A stretch of DNA of 64,000 nucleotides, taken from contig NZ_JACHIE010000011.1 of the NCBI RefSeq assembly GCF_014207635.1, forward strand, positions 1 through 64,000. Direction: 5' to 3'. A program made the position numbers and the translations under genes. The notes beneath the pieces were generated by a model. That model had not been told where the DNA came from and ran no database searches. It saw nothing but the letters and a program-made list of their open reading frames with translations. Positions 47,248 to 55,931 of this stretch are shown in pieces. How positions within the stretch are numbered: position 1 is the first letter of the stretch; each line of letters opens with the position of its first letter. Source of the DNA: Acetobacter lovaniensis. GTDB lineage: Bacteria > Pseudomonadota > Alphaproteobacteria > Acetobacterales > Acetobacteraceae.

Positions 47248-48071
47248 ACATGACTGAGCGTTTTCCCCTTCCCTCCATCCTGCTTGTCGGGTGCGGCAAA
47301 ATGGGTGGTGCCATGCTTGAAGGCTGGCTCAAGGCCGGGCTGGCCCCCTCCGTCATTATTGACCGCCACCTTGCAGACCTGCCAGCCCCCCACACGGTGG
47401 TGCAGAGCATACAGGATGTTCCCGCCAGCTTTACGCCGGACGTGATTATTGTTGCGGTTAAACCGCAGAAGGCCAACCCCGTGCTGGCCGAACTGGCCCA
47501 GCGTTTTGGGCAGGCAACGCTGCTTTCGGTCATGGCGGGGCGGACCATTGCCAGCCTGCACGACATCTATGTGCAGGCCAACCCGCAGGCCAACCCGGTT
47601 ATTATCCGCTCCATGCCCAACACGCCCTGTGCGCTGGGGGCGGGCATGAGCGGGCTATATGCCCCCCCCAACGCCACAGCGGAACAGAAATCCCATTGTA
47701 ATGCCCTGCTCTGTGCCGTGGGGGAAACCGTATGGGTGGCCGAGGAAGGGCTGATCGACTCCGTTGCTGCCATTTCCGGCAGTGGTCCGGCCTATGTGTT
47801 TTTAATGGCCGAACTGCTGGAAAAAGCAGGCGTGGAGCAGGGCTTGCCCGCCGATGTTGCCCGCAAGCTGGCCCGTGGCACCCTGTATGGCGCAGGCTGC
47901 ATGCTGCATACTCTGCCGACCGATGCTCAGGAACTGCGCCGCAACGTAACCAGCCCCGGCGGCACCACGGCTGAAGCCTTAAAGGTGATGATGGCCCCGC
48001 AGGCATGGCCTGCAACCACCTCCGCCGCCATTGCCGCTGCCGTACACCGCGCAAGGGAACTGGCCAGCTAG
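47244..48071 (+). CDS. proC: Pyrroline-5-carboxylate reductase
   Basis: Last enzyme of proline synthesis. The 275-aa protein has an N-terminal Rossmann fold (ILLVGCGKMGGAMLEGWLKAG), the VKPQ segment (IIVAVKPQKANPVL) and the C-terminal signature VAAISGSGPAYVFLMAELLEKAG. ATG 47244 overlaps the preceding gene (ATGA); a second ATG at 47250 is possible. The following COQ9-like gene starts about 65 bases later. Confidence 0.95.
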   Translation: MNMTERFPLPSILLVGCGKMGGAMLEGWLKAGLAPSVIIDRHLADLPAPHTVVQSIQDVPASFTPDVIIVAVKPQKANPVLAELAQRFGQATLLSVMAGRTIASLHDIYVQANPQANPVIIRSMPNTPCALGAGMSGLYAPPNATAEQKSHCNALLCAVGETVWVAEEGLIDSVAAISGSGPAYVFLMAELLEKAGVEQGLPADVARKLARGTLYGAGCMLHTLPTDAQELRRNVTSPGGTTAEALKVMMAPQAWPATTSAAIAAAVHRARELAS

Positions 48072-48135
48072 CCTTTCCTGCTTTGTCGGCACCACTCCGC
48101 CAAGCCATTTACCGCTCATGCGACAGGTCTTTGAT

Positions 48136-48795
48136 ATGGATAATGACGACTTTGACACAGCCCTTGTCTCGGCAGCCCTGACACTGGCTCAGGACCGGGG
48201 CTGGAATTCCGTAACCGTGCTGGCAGCAGCGCGCGAGGCAGGGTTGCCCCTGCCTGAAGCCCGGCAGCGCTTCCCCCTCAAGGCCAGTATCCTGCTCCGT
48301 CTTGGCCGTATGGCCGATGATGTGGCGTTAGCGGACGACATGCTCTGTGGCACCGCGCGCGAGCGGCTGTTTGACCTGCTGATGCGCAGGCTGGATGTGT
48401 TCCAGCAGTATCGAGATGGATTGCAGTCCGTTTTGCGCTCCCTGCCCATGGACCCGGTCCTGACCCTGCTGCTCGGAGGGGCAACGGTGGAGAGCATGCG
48501 CTGGATGGCTGATGCCGCAGGCATAAACACCAATGGCGTGTCTGGCTTTGTGCACGTGAACATGCTGGTAGCCGTATGGACCCACACCCTGCGCGTCTGG
48601 GAAAAGGACGAAAGCCCCGATATGGGCAGCACCATGGCTGCTCTTGATCAGGCACTGGACAAGGCCGGGCGCTTTGGCCTGTTCCCCACCGGAGCGGACG
48701 CGAACACCCATCAGGACGGACTGGCCGACCTGGACGATGTGGCCGACATGGATGCAAGCTTTACGCAGGCCACAATATCAGCCCCGCGCGGCTAA
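48136..48795 (+). CDS. COQ9-like protein (ubiquinone biosynthesis)
   Basis: About 219 aa. The N-terminus is a TetR-like helix-turn-helix (TALVSAALTLAQDRGWNSVTVLAAAREAGL), and the rest is helical with the long hydrophobic-faced helix of COQ9 (GFVHVNMLVAVWTHTLRVWEKD). COQ9 presents quinone intermediates to COQ7. ATG 48136 is used; an upstream ATG at 48118 is possible. The presence of ubiK and a UbiH homologue nearby supports the role, but it could instead be read as a TetR-like protein. Confidence 0.8.
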   Translation: MDNDDFDTALVSAALTLAQDRGWNSVTVLAAAREAGLPLPEARQRFPLKASILLRLGRMADDVALADDMLCGTARERLFDLLMRRLDVFQQYRDGLQSVLRSLPMDPVLTLLLGGATVESMRWMADAAGINTNGVSGFVHVNMLVAVWTHTLRVWEKDESPDMGSTMAALDQALDKAGRFGLFPTGADANTHQDGLADLDDVADMDASFTQATISAPRG

Positions 48796-48864
48796 TTTTG
48801 CGACAAGCGGCCTTTACGACCGAACCCTGTTTGGCTTAAAAGGAGCGCAGGCAGTTCAGGCCAT

Positions 48865-48939
48865 TGGGGCGTAGCCAAGCGGTAAGGCAGCGGATTTTGA
48901 TTCCGCCACGCGGAGGTTCGAATCCTCCCGCCCCAGCCA
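48865..48939 (+). tRNA. tRNA-Gln (anticodon TTG)
   Basis: Acceptor TGGGGCG pairs with CGCCCCA. The D-arm has GTAGCCAAGCGGTAAGGC, the anticodon loop is TTTTGAT with TTG at 48897-48899, and the T-loop is TTCGAAT. CCA is encoded (48937-48939). All stems close, so the gene is intact. It lies between the COQ9-like gene and an MFS gene. Confidence 0.97.
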
Positions 48940-49182
48940 GAACCTGTTTCCCCTCCGACAAACCAGTCGTTGCGGCCCTTCCCGGTCTTGTGGAAGGGTA
49001 CGGTTGTCTTAACCTGTTCCACCACACGCCATGCCCCCACATCAGGCGGGCCATAGCGCATCCGTTTTTACCAATACGATATTTTTGATTAGCCCTGCGG
49101 GTGTGCATGCGCATTCATGCCTGAACAGAGTGCTTTTTAGTCCCGCCCTTTTTCTGCTCCCGGATACGACACAGTTTTTGCC

Positions 49183-50424
49183 ATGCCTGATGCCCCTGCC
49201 CCTTCATCCTCCCTTTTGCGTCACCCCGGTCTGGCCGCCGTTATTGGCGCGCGGGCCTTGTCCGCCTTTGCCGGGCAGGTGCAGGCCGTCGCCGTTGGCT
49301 GGCAGGTTTATGCCCTCACCCATAGTGCCGCGGCCCTGGGGTTTGTGGGGCTGGCGCAGTTCCTGCCCATGGTGGCGTTTATCTTCCCTGCAGGGCATGC
49401 GGCAGACCAGCACAACCGCCAGCGCATTGTGCTCGCCTGCCAGAGCATAGAGCTTCTGGCGGCGGTGTTCATGGCCTATGCCTCTTTTACGCACCAGTTG
49501 AACGCCACCATGATTTACGGGCTGGTTGCCATATTTGGTACCTGCAAGGCGTTCGAAATGCCTGCCCAACAGACCTTCCTGCCCTCCATTGTGCCGCCAG
49601 CCCTGTTCCCCCGTGCCACAGCGCTCTCTGCTTCCCTCTTTCAGGTCGCAAGCATTGCCGGGCCATCTCTGGGCGGACTTTTGTACGGTCTGGGTGCGGG
49701 GGTTTGCTATTCGCTCTGTGCAATCAGCTTTGCCGTAGCAGCACTCGCAACCTGGTCCATGGTCATCACAAGCCCGGTCCGGCCACGGCAGCCAGCGACT
49801 CTGGCCGCTGTTTTTGGCGGTATTGCCTTCCTGCGGCGCAAACCCACCATGCTGGGTGCGATCTCGCTTGATCTGTTTGCCGTTCTTCTGGGCGGGGCCA
49901 CGGCCATGCTGCCCATTTTTGCCACGGATATCCTGCATGCCGGGCCGTGGGGGCTTGGGCTGTTGCGGGCTGCCCCTGCCATTGGCGCCTTACTTGTTGC
50001 CGCGGTTCTGGCCCGCCATCCGCTGGGCCGACATGCCGGGCGGTGGATGTTTGCCGCCGTAGCCATTTTTGGCGTAGCGACCATTCTGTTCGGTTTTTCG
50101 CACTCCATAGCCGTATCCGTGCTGATGCTGGCCATTCTGGGCGGGGCGGATGTGGTGAGCGTTATGGTCCGTGGCGCACTGGTCCAGCTTGGCACACCGG
50201 ACGAAATGCGCGGCCGCGTATCTGCCGTGAACATGCTTTTTATCGGGTCATCCAACCAGTTGGGCGAATTTGAAAGCGGGATGCTGGCTGCTGTTATGGG
50301 CCCGGTTGCCGCCGTTGTGCTGGGAGGCATTGGCACACTGGTTGTAACAGGCATATGGATGGGTCTGTTCCCCGGCCTGCGCAAGCTGGACAGGCTGGAA
50401 GATATTACAACCGATACAGTATAA
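49183..50424 (+). CDS. MFS transporter (DHA3/enterobactin-exporter type)
   Basis: 413 aa with about 11-12 predicted membrane helices across its length. The start (LAAVIGARALSAFAGQVQAVAVGWQVYALT) and the loop after the second helix (GHAADQHNRQRIVLACQSIEL) are typical of the DHA3 family. A late segment ALVQLGTPDEMRGRVSAVNMLFIGSSNQLG is the matching loop in the second half. Substrate unknown. A terminator for the convergent HU gene follows. Confidence 0.88.
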   Translation: MPDAPAPSSSLLRHPGLAAVIGARALSAFAGQVQAVAVGWQVYALTHSAAALGFVGLAQFLPMVAFIFPAGHAADQHNRQRIVLACQSIELLAAVFMAYASFTHQLNATMIYGLVAIFGTCKAFEMPAQQTFLPSIVPPALFPRATALSASLFQVASIAGPSLGGLLYGLGAGVCYSLCAISFAVAALATWSMVITSPVRPRQPATLAAVFGGIAFLRRKPTMLGAISLDLFAVLLGGATAMLPIFATDILHAGPWGLGLLRAAPAIGALLVAAVLARHPLGRHAGRWMFAAVAIFGVATILFGFSHSIAVSVLMLAILGGADVVSVMVRGALVQLGTPDEMRGRVSAVNMLFIGSSNQLGEFESGMLAAVMGPVAAVVLGGIGTLVVTGIWMGLFPGLRKLDRLEDITTDTV

Positions 50425-50444
50425 ACCCCGAACAATAAAAAAAA

Positions 50445-50468
50445 GCCGCACCAAAAGACCGGTGCGGC
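50445..50468 (-). terminator. Intrinsic terminator after the HU gene
   Basis: GCCGCACC (50445-50452) pairs with GGTGCGGC (50461-50468) around eight bases. On the minus strand it is followed by a run of eight T. A second stem (ACCGGCC with GGCCGGT, about 50482-50502) lies closer to the HU stop. Confidence 0.85.
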
Positions 50469-50514
50469 TCCTTGCATGACCACCGGCCCCTAAAGGCCGG
50501 TATGGCTTTGGTGT

Positions 50515-50784
50515 TCAGACAGCTTTTTTAAGATTGGGGCTGGCTTTAAACCGCACCGTTTTACCAGCCTTGACCTTGACCGGCTCACCCGTGCGGGGGT
50601 TAAGCGCCTTGCGGGCCTTGGTTTTGCGGACTGTAAACGTGCCAAAGGACGGCAGGGTAAACCCACCCTCACGCTTGAGTTCGACAACAATAGCATCAAT
50701 AAGGTCATTCGCTGCCTGATTGGCGGCAACCCCTGTGCAGTTGATCGAATCCTGAATCACTGCTGCAATAAAGGCCTTGCTCAT
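50515..50784 (-). CDS. HU family DNA-binding protein
   Basis: 89 aa, MSKAFIAAVIQDSINCTGVA onward, with the two-helix body and the DNA-binding arm (LPSFGTFTVRKTKARKALNPRTGEPVKVKAGKTVRFKAS). It compacts and bends DNA as a dimer. An Ile/Asn-rich start and one Cys near residue 16 differ from E. coli HU. It may be one of several HU paralogues in the genome. The upstream region is an AT-rich gap. Confidence 0.93.
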   Translation of the reverse strand: MSKAFIAAVIQDSINCTGVAANQAANDLIDAIVVELKREGGFTLPSFGTFTVRKTKARKALNPRTGEPVKVKAGKTVRFKASPNLKKAV

Positions 50785-51545
50785 AGAGTTACTGGCTCCC
50801 TCTCAGACAGAATTTTGTACATGACAATTATTGAACGGATATGCCTAAAAGGCTTTAACGGCTTGTAATCACATTTCTTAAAAATTACCAACATAAAAAT
50901 ATATCTTTTTTCGATTCCTCCCGATGGGAACAGCAGAAACAGAATCTGTGTCTTTACAGACACACACCTCCCACCCGCCCACAGGCACGGTGTGCTGGCT
51001 GTGCATACCGAAAAACCCGCACTATTCCCTCAAGCTGTTACAAAACTCCCTTATACTATTACATAATTCCTAACCATAAATAACATGACAACTGGCAGAA
51101 CACATTCAATGACTCAGATCATTTCTTGTGCGGATAAAAGCGACACCTCTGGCCTGATGCAACAACCACAGAGCCACAGTGTTTGCATATGACGATTTAT
51201 TTTTGAAAATACCATTTATAAATAATGAAGTTTCTTCAATCATAGGCACCGGAACTCCATGCCATGGCCGGTTACGCAAGCAGATGCCTACATCTTTTTT
51301 TTTCGGCAATATACCTGTCCCCGTTTTTTCCGGGGATTCCGAACTTTGTAAATGATGGAGTCCGCCAAAGTTAACTTAATATTAACGGGAACAATTCGGT
51401 CAGAATTTATGGCATGATGCAAAAAACTGTCCGTGCATTTATTGCCCTTATCTGATCATAATACAGGCATAGTCTGCTCCATAAGCCAGATACAGAACGG
51501 ATATGATGCTGTTATTGTGGCAAACAGAGTTCATGAGGTGCAACC
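50785..51545. other. AT-rich intergenic region between HU and the Ivy gene
   Basis: About 760 bases of low GC content with no convincing gene. A 67-codon frame starting with TTG on the minus strand (51106-51309) is judged spurious. A TTAA-N7-TTAA site at 51371-51385 resembles a CtrA box. Runs of T and A near 51290-51305 interrupt otherwise mixed sequence. The region presumably carries both divergent promoters. Confidence 0.45.
51371..51385. promoter_or_regulatory. Candidate CtrA-type box TTAA-N7-TTAA
   Basis: TTAACTTAATATTAA has the two TTAA half-sites seven bases apart that CtrA recognises in other alphaproteobacteria. It lies about 160 bases upstream of the Ivy-family gene. In an AT-rich stretch such a match can arise by chance. 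Confidence 0.3.
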
Positions 51546-51998
51546 ATGCGTTTTTCCCTCCTTTTACTGTCTGCTCTTGGTCTGGCGACGCCTGCTCTGG
51601 CAGCGGATCTTCCCGTTACCGCGGAATTTGCCGCACAGCCAGCCTTCGCCCCCGCATACCATGCCATGAGCACCCTGCCCCCGTGGGTCTCGGCGTTAAA
51701 GGCGACCTCGGTCCCGGTTGAAAAAACAAGCATTGATGGCAAGCCCTACCTGCTGGGGCACCTGTGCAAACCCCATGACTGTGCGGACTACCAGATGGAG
51801 GTGCTCTTTACCCCAGATGGCCATAAGGCATGGGGGTTCCTGTCTGTTGTCACCAATGGCGCCTTGTACCAGATGCCACTGGGTGAACCATCTGCCCCCA
51901 TTCTGGCGGCACTCAGGGCCGCTTATGCGACCAACAACCCCGAACATCCCGGCTGCAATAGCCCTGCCGCTGGAAAAACAGGCCAGCCAACCCCATAA
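51546..51998 (+). CDS. Ivy-type lysozyme inhibitor
   Basis: 150 aa with a Sec signal peptide (MRFSLLLLSALGLATPALA). The mature protein carries the CKPHDC motif (in GHLCKPHDCADYQMEV), the loop that in Ivy proteins plugs the active site of c-type lysozymes. The flanking Cys pair is present. It would protect peptidoglycan in the periplasm from host or environmental lysozyme, or limit the cell's own lytic enzymes. It lies nine bases before a DUF4186 gene. Confidence 0.85.
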   Translation: MRFSLLLLSALGLATPALAADLPVTAEFAAQPAFAPAYHAMSTLPPWVSALKATSVPVEKTSIDGKPYLLGHLCKPHDCADYQMEVLFTPDGHKAWGFLSVVTNGALYQMPLGEPSAPILAALRAAYATNNPEHPGCNSPAAGKTGQPTP

Positions 51999-52006
51999 AG
52001 CAGGGT

Positions 52007-52474
52007 ATGACTTTTTTTCAGGATGACCTTTTCCCGCGCCGGACTGTGGCGCCACACGCTGTGGTGCCACCAGAGTTGTGGGAAAAACTGGCGCGTTCCG
52101 CGTTCAGGCAGCGTTTTCATCTCAATGCGCAGGATAGGGCGTATCTGCGGGAAAAAGGTTTGCCGCTGGTGCTGGAGCATGGGCAGGATTTCATAGCCCG
52201 CCGCCTGGCCCCGGCAGCACCACTCAAAGACGGACGGCAGACACCGTGGAAGGGACACCCGGTTTTTGTAGCCCAGCATGCCACGGGAACGTGCTGCCGC
52301 TCCTGTCTGGCCAAATGGCATGCGCTGCCATCCGGCCGCCAGCTGAATGAAGCGGAACAGGACTATATTCTCAGCGTACTGGCCCACTGGCTGGCAGGGG
52401 AACTGGCACGGCCGGACACACCGCAACCAGCCCGCAAAACCCGTAAACCTGCCGCCCTCCGGCTCAGGGGGTAG
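52007..52474 (+). CDS. DUF4186 domain-containing protein
   Basis: 155 aa. The family pattern is clear: FRQRFHLNAQDRAYLREKG, then DFIARRLAPAAPLKDGRQTPWKGHPVFVAQHATGTCCRSCLAKWH, and NEAEQDYILSVLAHWL. The CCRSC part and several His suggest a metal or DNA-associated role, but the function of DUF4186 is unknown. Its 3' end overlaps the ubiH-like gene on the other strand by 11 bases. It follows the Ivy gene closely. Confidence 0.85.
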   Translation: MTFFQDDLFPRRTVAPHAVVPPELWEKLARSAFRQRFHLNAQDRAYLREKGLPLVLEHGQDFIARRLAPAAPLKDGRQTPWKGHPVFVAQHATGTCCRSCLAKWHALPSGRQLNEAEQDYILSVLAHWLAGELARPDTPQPARKTRKPAALRLRG

Positions 52475-53657
52475 AGGGCTGACGGTCCATTAACAGGGAT
52501 GTCACCGCCTTTTTGAAGGGAGCGAACCTGTCCGCCATACGCAGACACCCTTCACGGATCTGGCGGAAGGGAGGGCCATCATGGGTATAGAGCGAGGCAA
52601 TCCCGTTTGTGCCCGCAAACAGTAGCGCCGTTGCCTTGCGGTGCTGGCGCTCAAATGCGCGCAGGGCCGCGGGGTTGCCTGCATCCCCATTATTCGCAAC
52701 CGCTGCCAGCACCTGCCGGGCCAGTATGTCCTGCCCTTTCAGGCCCAGATTAAACCCGTGTGCCGTAATCGGGTGCATGCCAACCGCTGCATCCCCCACC
52801 AGTGCCAGCCTGCGGGCTGTAAACCTGTGCGCGTAAACGCCTTTGAGCGGATACACATGCCGGGTGCTGACAAGCCGCATGGCCCCAAGCCGGTTACCTA
52901 CACGGCGCATGATTTCGGCATTAAATGCCTCACGCGGCATATGGACCAGTGCCTCAATCTCCTGCGGGGGCAGGGTCAGCACAAGGGAGGAGGCCATGCC
53001 GTTAACGGGCAGCAGGGCGATTGTCTGCCCCTCATCAAACCACTGGAGCGCAACATTATGGTGGGGGGATTCGTGCGCCATGCGGCAGACCATCATGGAC
53101 CTGCCAAAATCGTGCACAATTGCGCCAATCCCAGCCCGCTGCCGGGTGGGGGAAAACCGCCCGTCTGCCGCAACAACCAGTTTTGCATTCACCTGCCCGC
53201 CCGTGTGGTGGACCGCCGCGTAATCCTGCCCCTGCCGGATGGTCTGCACCGCCGTGCCGGGCTGGAGAGTAATGTTGGGCATATACTGTGCCGCAGCAAA
53301 CAGGCCGCGACGGATCTGGTTGTTGGAAACCAGCCAGCCCAGCGCATCCACCCCTTCGCCCCGCGTGTCAAACGTGAGCGGGTGCCGGAAACTGCCTGTT
53401 TCAATCCGTGCTTCCTTGAGCGGGCAAACAACCGCCTGCGGAATGTGAGCCCATGCGCCGGTCTGTTCAAGCAGGCGGACAGAGTGATGGGTCAGGGCAA
53501 TTTCGCGCCCGTCAAAGCCGGGTTCGGACCAGATATCAAGCGGAGCGCGTTCCAGAACGGTTACCGAAAGACCACCACGCGCCATAAGAAGAGCCGTGGC
53601 CAGCCCGACCGGACCACCACCAATAACGGCAACGTCTGTCTGCTGTATGTCGGACAT
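52464..53657 (-). CDS. FAD-dependent ubiquinone hydroxylase (UbiH/UbiF family)
   Basis: 397 aa, MSDIQQTDVAVIGGGPVGLATALLMARGG (FAD-binding GxGxxG), then DGRFSPTRQRAGI (DG motif) and GDAAVGMHPITAHGFNLGLKGQD (GD motif). Members hydroxylate the ubiquinone ring; which position cannot be told from the sequence. It lies just after the nitroreductase gene on the same strand. With ubiK and the COQ9-like gene in the same window it supports aerobic ubiquinone synthesis. Confidence 0.88.
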   Translation of the reverse strand: MSDIQQTDVAVIGGGPVGLATALLMARGGLSVTVLERAPLDIWSEPGFDGREIALTHHSVRLLEQTGAWAHIPQAVVCPLKEARIETGSFRHPLTFDTRGEGVDALGWLVSNNQIRRGLFAAAQYMPNITLQPGTAVQTIRQGQDYAAVHHTGGQVNAKLVVAADGRFSPTRQRAGIGAIVHDFGRSMMVCRMAHESPHHNVALQWFDEGQTIALLPVNGMASSLVLTLPPQEIEALVHMPREAFNAEIMRRVGNRLGAMRLVSTRHVYPLKGVYAHRFTARRLALVGDAAVGMHPITAHGFNLGLKGQDILARQVLAAVANNGDAGNPAALRAFERQHRKATALLFAGTNGIASLYTHDGPPFRQIREGCLRMADRFAPFKKAVTSLLMDRQPSTP

Positions 53658-53660
53658 GGG

Positions 53661-54242
53661 TTAGTCCTTGTCTGCGCCAAAGGTTACGGGCTGGCCGTGC
53701 CAGCGCGCGGTAAACAGGGCGGGGTCGGCTCGCTTGGGTGTAGGCTGTGCACCATCTGGCGTACCCACAAACAAAAAGCCCGCCAGCCGACTCAACCCCA
53801 GCTCGGCCGCCAGAACGGCGTCCTCCACCAGTGCGCCGGAAACCCATACGCCACCAAAACCCGTTGCATACAGGGCGTTGAGAATGTTCATGGCCCCTGC
53901 GGCCACGCACATTTCCTGCTCCCAGAGCGGAATTTTATGCTCGGGCTGCAGGTGCATGCCCAGAGCAATAATCATGGGCATGGAGGCAAAACGGGTGCGG
54001 CGTTTTTCAATTTTGGCAGCGGGGGCTTCTGGCTCCACGCGCGCCATGCTGGCCACAATACGCTCGGCCAGAGCAGGGCGGTCCTGCCCCTCGATCACAA
54101 CATAACGCCATGGCTGAACCCGACCATGGTCGGGTGCGCGCATGGCCGTGCCCAGAATAGCCATCAACTGCTCGGGCGAAGGAGCCGGGTCCCGCAGCCG
54201 GTCGGTAGAGGCGCGGGAGAGAAGCATGTCCATAGGCGTCAT
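53661..54242 (-). CDS. Nitroreductase family protein (YdjA-like)
   Basis: 193 aa from MTPMDMLLSRASTDRLRDPA (ATG 54242). Short FMN-dependent fold with AMRAPDHGRVQPWRYVVIEG, a signature of the YdjA/TdsD subgroup, and AGAMNILNALYATGFGGVWVSG in the second half. Physiological substrate unknown. It lies between the HIT gene and the ubiH-like gene, four bases from the latter. Confidence 0.9.
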   Translation of the reverse strand: MTPMDMLLSRASTDRLRDPAPSPEQLMAILGTAMRAPDHGRVQPWRYVVIEGQDRPALAERIVASMARVEPEAPAAKIEKRRTRFASMPMIIALGMHLQPEHKIPLWEQEMCVAAGAMNILNALYATGFGGVWVSGALVEDAVLAAELGLSRLAGFLFVGTPDGAQPTPKRADPALFTARWHGQPVTFGADKD

Positions 54243-54282
54243 GATCTGGTGCCTTTGTTGCAAAAGGGGGCGTTAAGCCGCG

Positions 54283-54657
54283 TTATTGTGGGAACGCCGG
54301 AAGCGGGCCACCCCCCATGAGGTGCAGGTGAAAATGCGGGACTTCCTGCCCCGAATTGGTGCCTGCGTTGGTAATCAGCCTGTAGCCGTTTTCTTCCAGC
54401 CCCAGAGTGTGGGCAATCTGCCCGGCTGCGCGCATGACCCCGGCAATTTCTTCCGCCGGAGCGGTCTTGCTGAAATCCATGAACGAGACATACGGCTTTT
54501 TGGGAATAATCAGCACATGCACCGGGGCTTTGGGAGCAATGTCCTCAAAGGCCAGTACCCAGTCGTTTTCAAAAACGGGTTTGCACGGGATTTCACCACG
54601 CAGGATCTTCGCAAAAATATTCTGCTGGTCGTAAGGGCCTTTGCCGGTCACAGCCAT
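54283..54657 (-). CDS. HIT family nucleotide hydrolase/transferase
   Basis: 124 aa with IFAKILRGEIPCKPVFENDWVLAFEDIAPKAPVHVLIIPKKP and the histidine triad EVPHFHLHLMGG. This is the HINT-like branch that hydrolyses purine nucleotide phosphoramidates. It follows hisE by six bases on the same strand, a common alphaproteobacterial arrangement. Confidence 0.95.
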   Translation of the reverse strand: MAVTGKGPYDQQNIFAKILRGEIPCKPVFENDWVLAFEDIAPKAPVHVLIIPKKPYVSFMDFSKTAPAEEIAGVMRAAGQIAHTLGLEENGYRLITNAGTNSGQEVPHFHLHLMGGGPLPAFPQ

Positions 54658-54663
54658 GGTCGG

Positions 54664-55146
54664 TCAGTCCTGTTCTGTTGCGTCTGATGCGGTTGCGCCG
54701 GATGGGGGCAGCGACACTTTGGGGCGGGAAGCTTTTTCGGCAATGCCGCTTGTGCCTTCACGCCGGGCCAGTTCGGCCCAGACCTCATCTGGCGTAATGC
54801 CTGCATTCACCCACATGACAATCAGGTGGTACAGCACATCGGCACTTTCCCCCACCAGCAGGCTGGTGCGGCCTGCCACGGCTTCGATCAGGCATTCCAC
54901 TGCTTCCTCACCAAACTTCTGCGCGATCTTGTAGGTACCGCGTGAGAGCAGGCGAGCCGAATGGCTTACTGCGGGGTCCGCGTTCTTGCGGCTTTGCACA
55001 ACGTCATACAGCCGGTTGAGCACAAAAGCATCTGCCCCATTGGACAGCGGGGGGAGCTTGCGGGTTTCTGCCACCTTGGTTTTTTTAGCCTTGACGGTTT
55101 TGGTCTCGGCTTTGGCAGTGGCTTTTGACGGAGCTTTTTTGATCAT
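54664..55146 (-). CDS. hisE: Phosphoribosyl-ATP pyrophosphohydrolase with Lys-rich extension
   Basis: 160 aa. The MazG-like core ([52 protein letters not shown]) performs the second step of histidine synthesis. The first about 35 residues ([20 protein letters not shown]...) are a Lys/Ala/Thr-rich extension absent from short HisE proteins. Its start overlaps the hisF stop by four bases. Confidence 0.93.
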   Translation of the reverse strand: MIKKAPSKATAKAETKTVKAKKTKVAETRKLPPLSNGADAFVLNRLYDVVQSRKNADPAVSHSARLLSRGTYKIAQKFGEEAVECLIEAVAGRTSLLVGESADVLYHLIVMWVNAGITPDEVWAELARREGTSGIAEKASRPKVSLPPSGATASDATEQD

Positions 55147-55931
55147 GACGTCTGACTGACCTGAAAAGGAGCGGGGGAAGGACGAACCGGCAGTCCGGCC
55201 TGGGTCAAAGCCTGTTTGACCTGAGAAACGGTAAACTGCCCAAAATGGAAAACACTGGCGGCCAGCAACCCTGTTGCCCCGGCCCGGGCTCCTTCCACAA
55301 AATGGTCGAGCGTGCCAACACCACCAGAAGCCACAATAGGCAGGCGCACCGCCTGTGTTGCCGCGCGCAGCAGGTCCAGATCAAACCCGCTGCCCGTGCC
55401 ATCACGGTCCATGGATGTCAGCAGGATTTCACCCGCGCCGCGCTCGGCAGCCTGTCTGCACCAGTCTATGGCGTTCATGCCCGTTGGGGTGCGGCCACCA
55501 TGGGTAAAGACCTCCCACGTGCCCGGTGCGGTCTGGCGGGCATCCACCGCAACCACAACACACTGGCTGCCAAACTTGCGCGCGGCCTCGTTAATCAGTT
55601 CGGGGCGGGTCACGGCGGCCGAGTTCATGGCGCATTTGTCTGCCCCGGCCAGCAGCAGACGGCGCATGTCGTCCGTGGTGCGCACCCCCCCACCCACGGT
55701 CAGGGGCAGGAAGATTTTTTCTGCAGTACGGCTCACCACATCCAGAATGGTATCGCGGTTTTCGTGGCTGGCGGTAATGTCCAGAAAAGTCAGTTCATCG
55801 GCTCCGGCGGCATCGTACACCGCTGCCTGCTCAACCGGGTCGCCCGCATCACGCAGGGCAACAAAGTTGACCCCCTTGACCACCCGGCCATTTTTTACGT
55901 CCAGACAGGGAATAACGCGTAGCTTCAGCAT
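55143..55931 (-). CDS. hisF: Imidazole glycerol phosphate synthase subunit HisF
   Basis: TIM-barrel cyclase that uses ammonia from HisH. The 262-aa protein has [55 protein letters not shown] and [18 protein letters not shown], with the catalytic Asp residues in place. It overlaps hisA by seven bases and hisE by four. Confidence 0.97.
   Translation of the reverse strand: MLKLRVIPCLDVKNGRVVKGVNFVALRDAGDPVEQAAVYDAAGADELTFLDITASHENRDTILDVVSRTAEKIFLPLTVGGGVRTTDDMRRLLLAGADKCAMNSAAVTRPELINEAARKFGSQCVVVAVDARQTAPGTWEVFTHGGRTPTGMNAIDWCRQAAERGAGEILLTSMDRDGTGSGFDLDLLRAATQAVRLPIVASGGVGTLDHFVEGARAGATGLLAASVFHFGQFTVSQVKQALTQAGLPVRPSPAPFQVSQTS

Noticed and set aside
48136..48795. Reading the COQ9-like gene as a TetR-family repressor
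   Set aside because: The N-terminal helix-turn-helix-like part is shared with COQ9 proteins, but the C-terminal helix and the neighbouring ubiK gene favour COQ9. Not fully excluded.
51106..51309. 67-codon minus-strand frame in the HU-Ivy gap
   Set aside because: TTG start after an A-run, no ribosome site, AT-rich composition, no recognised family. Probably chance.
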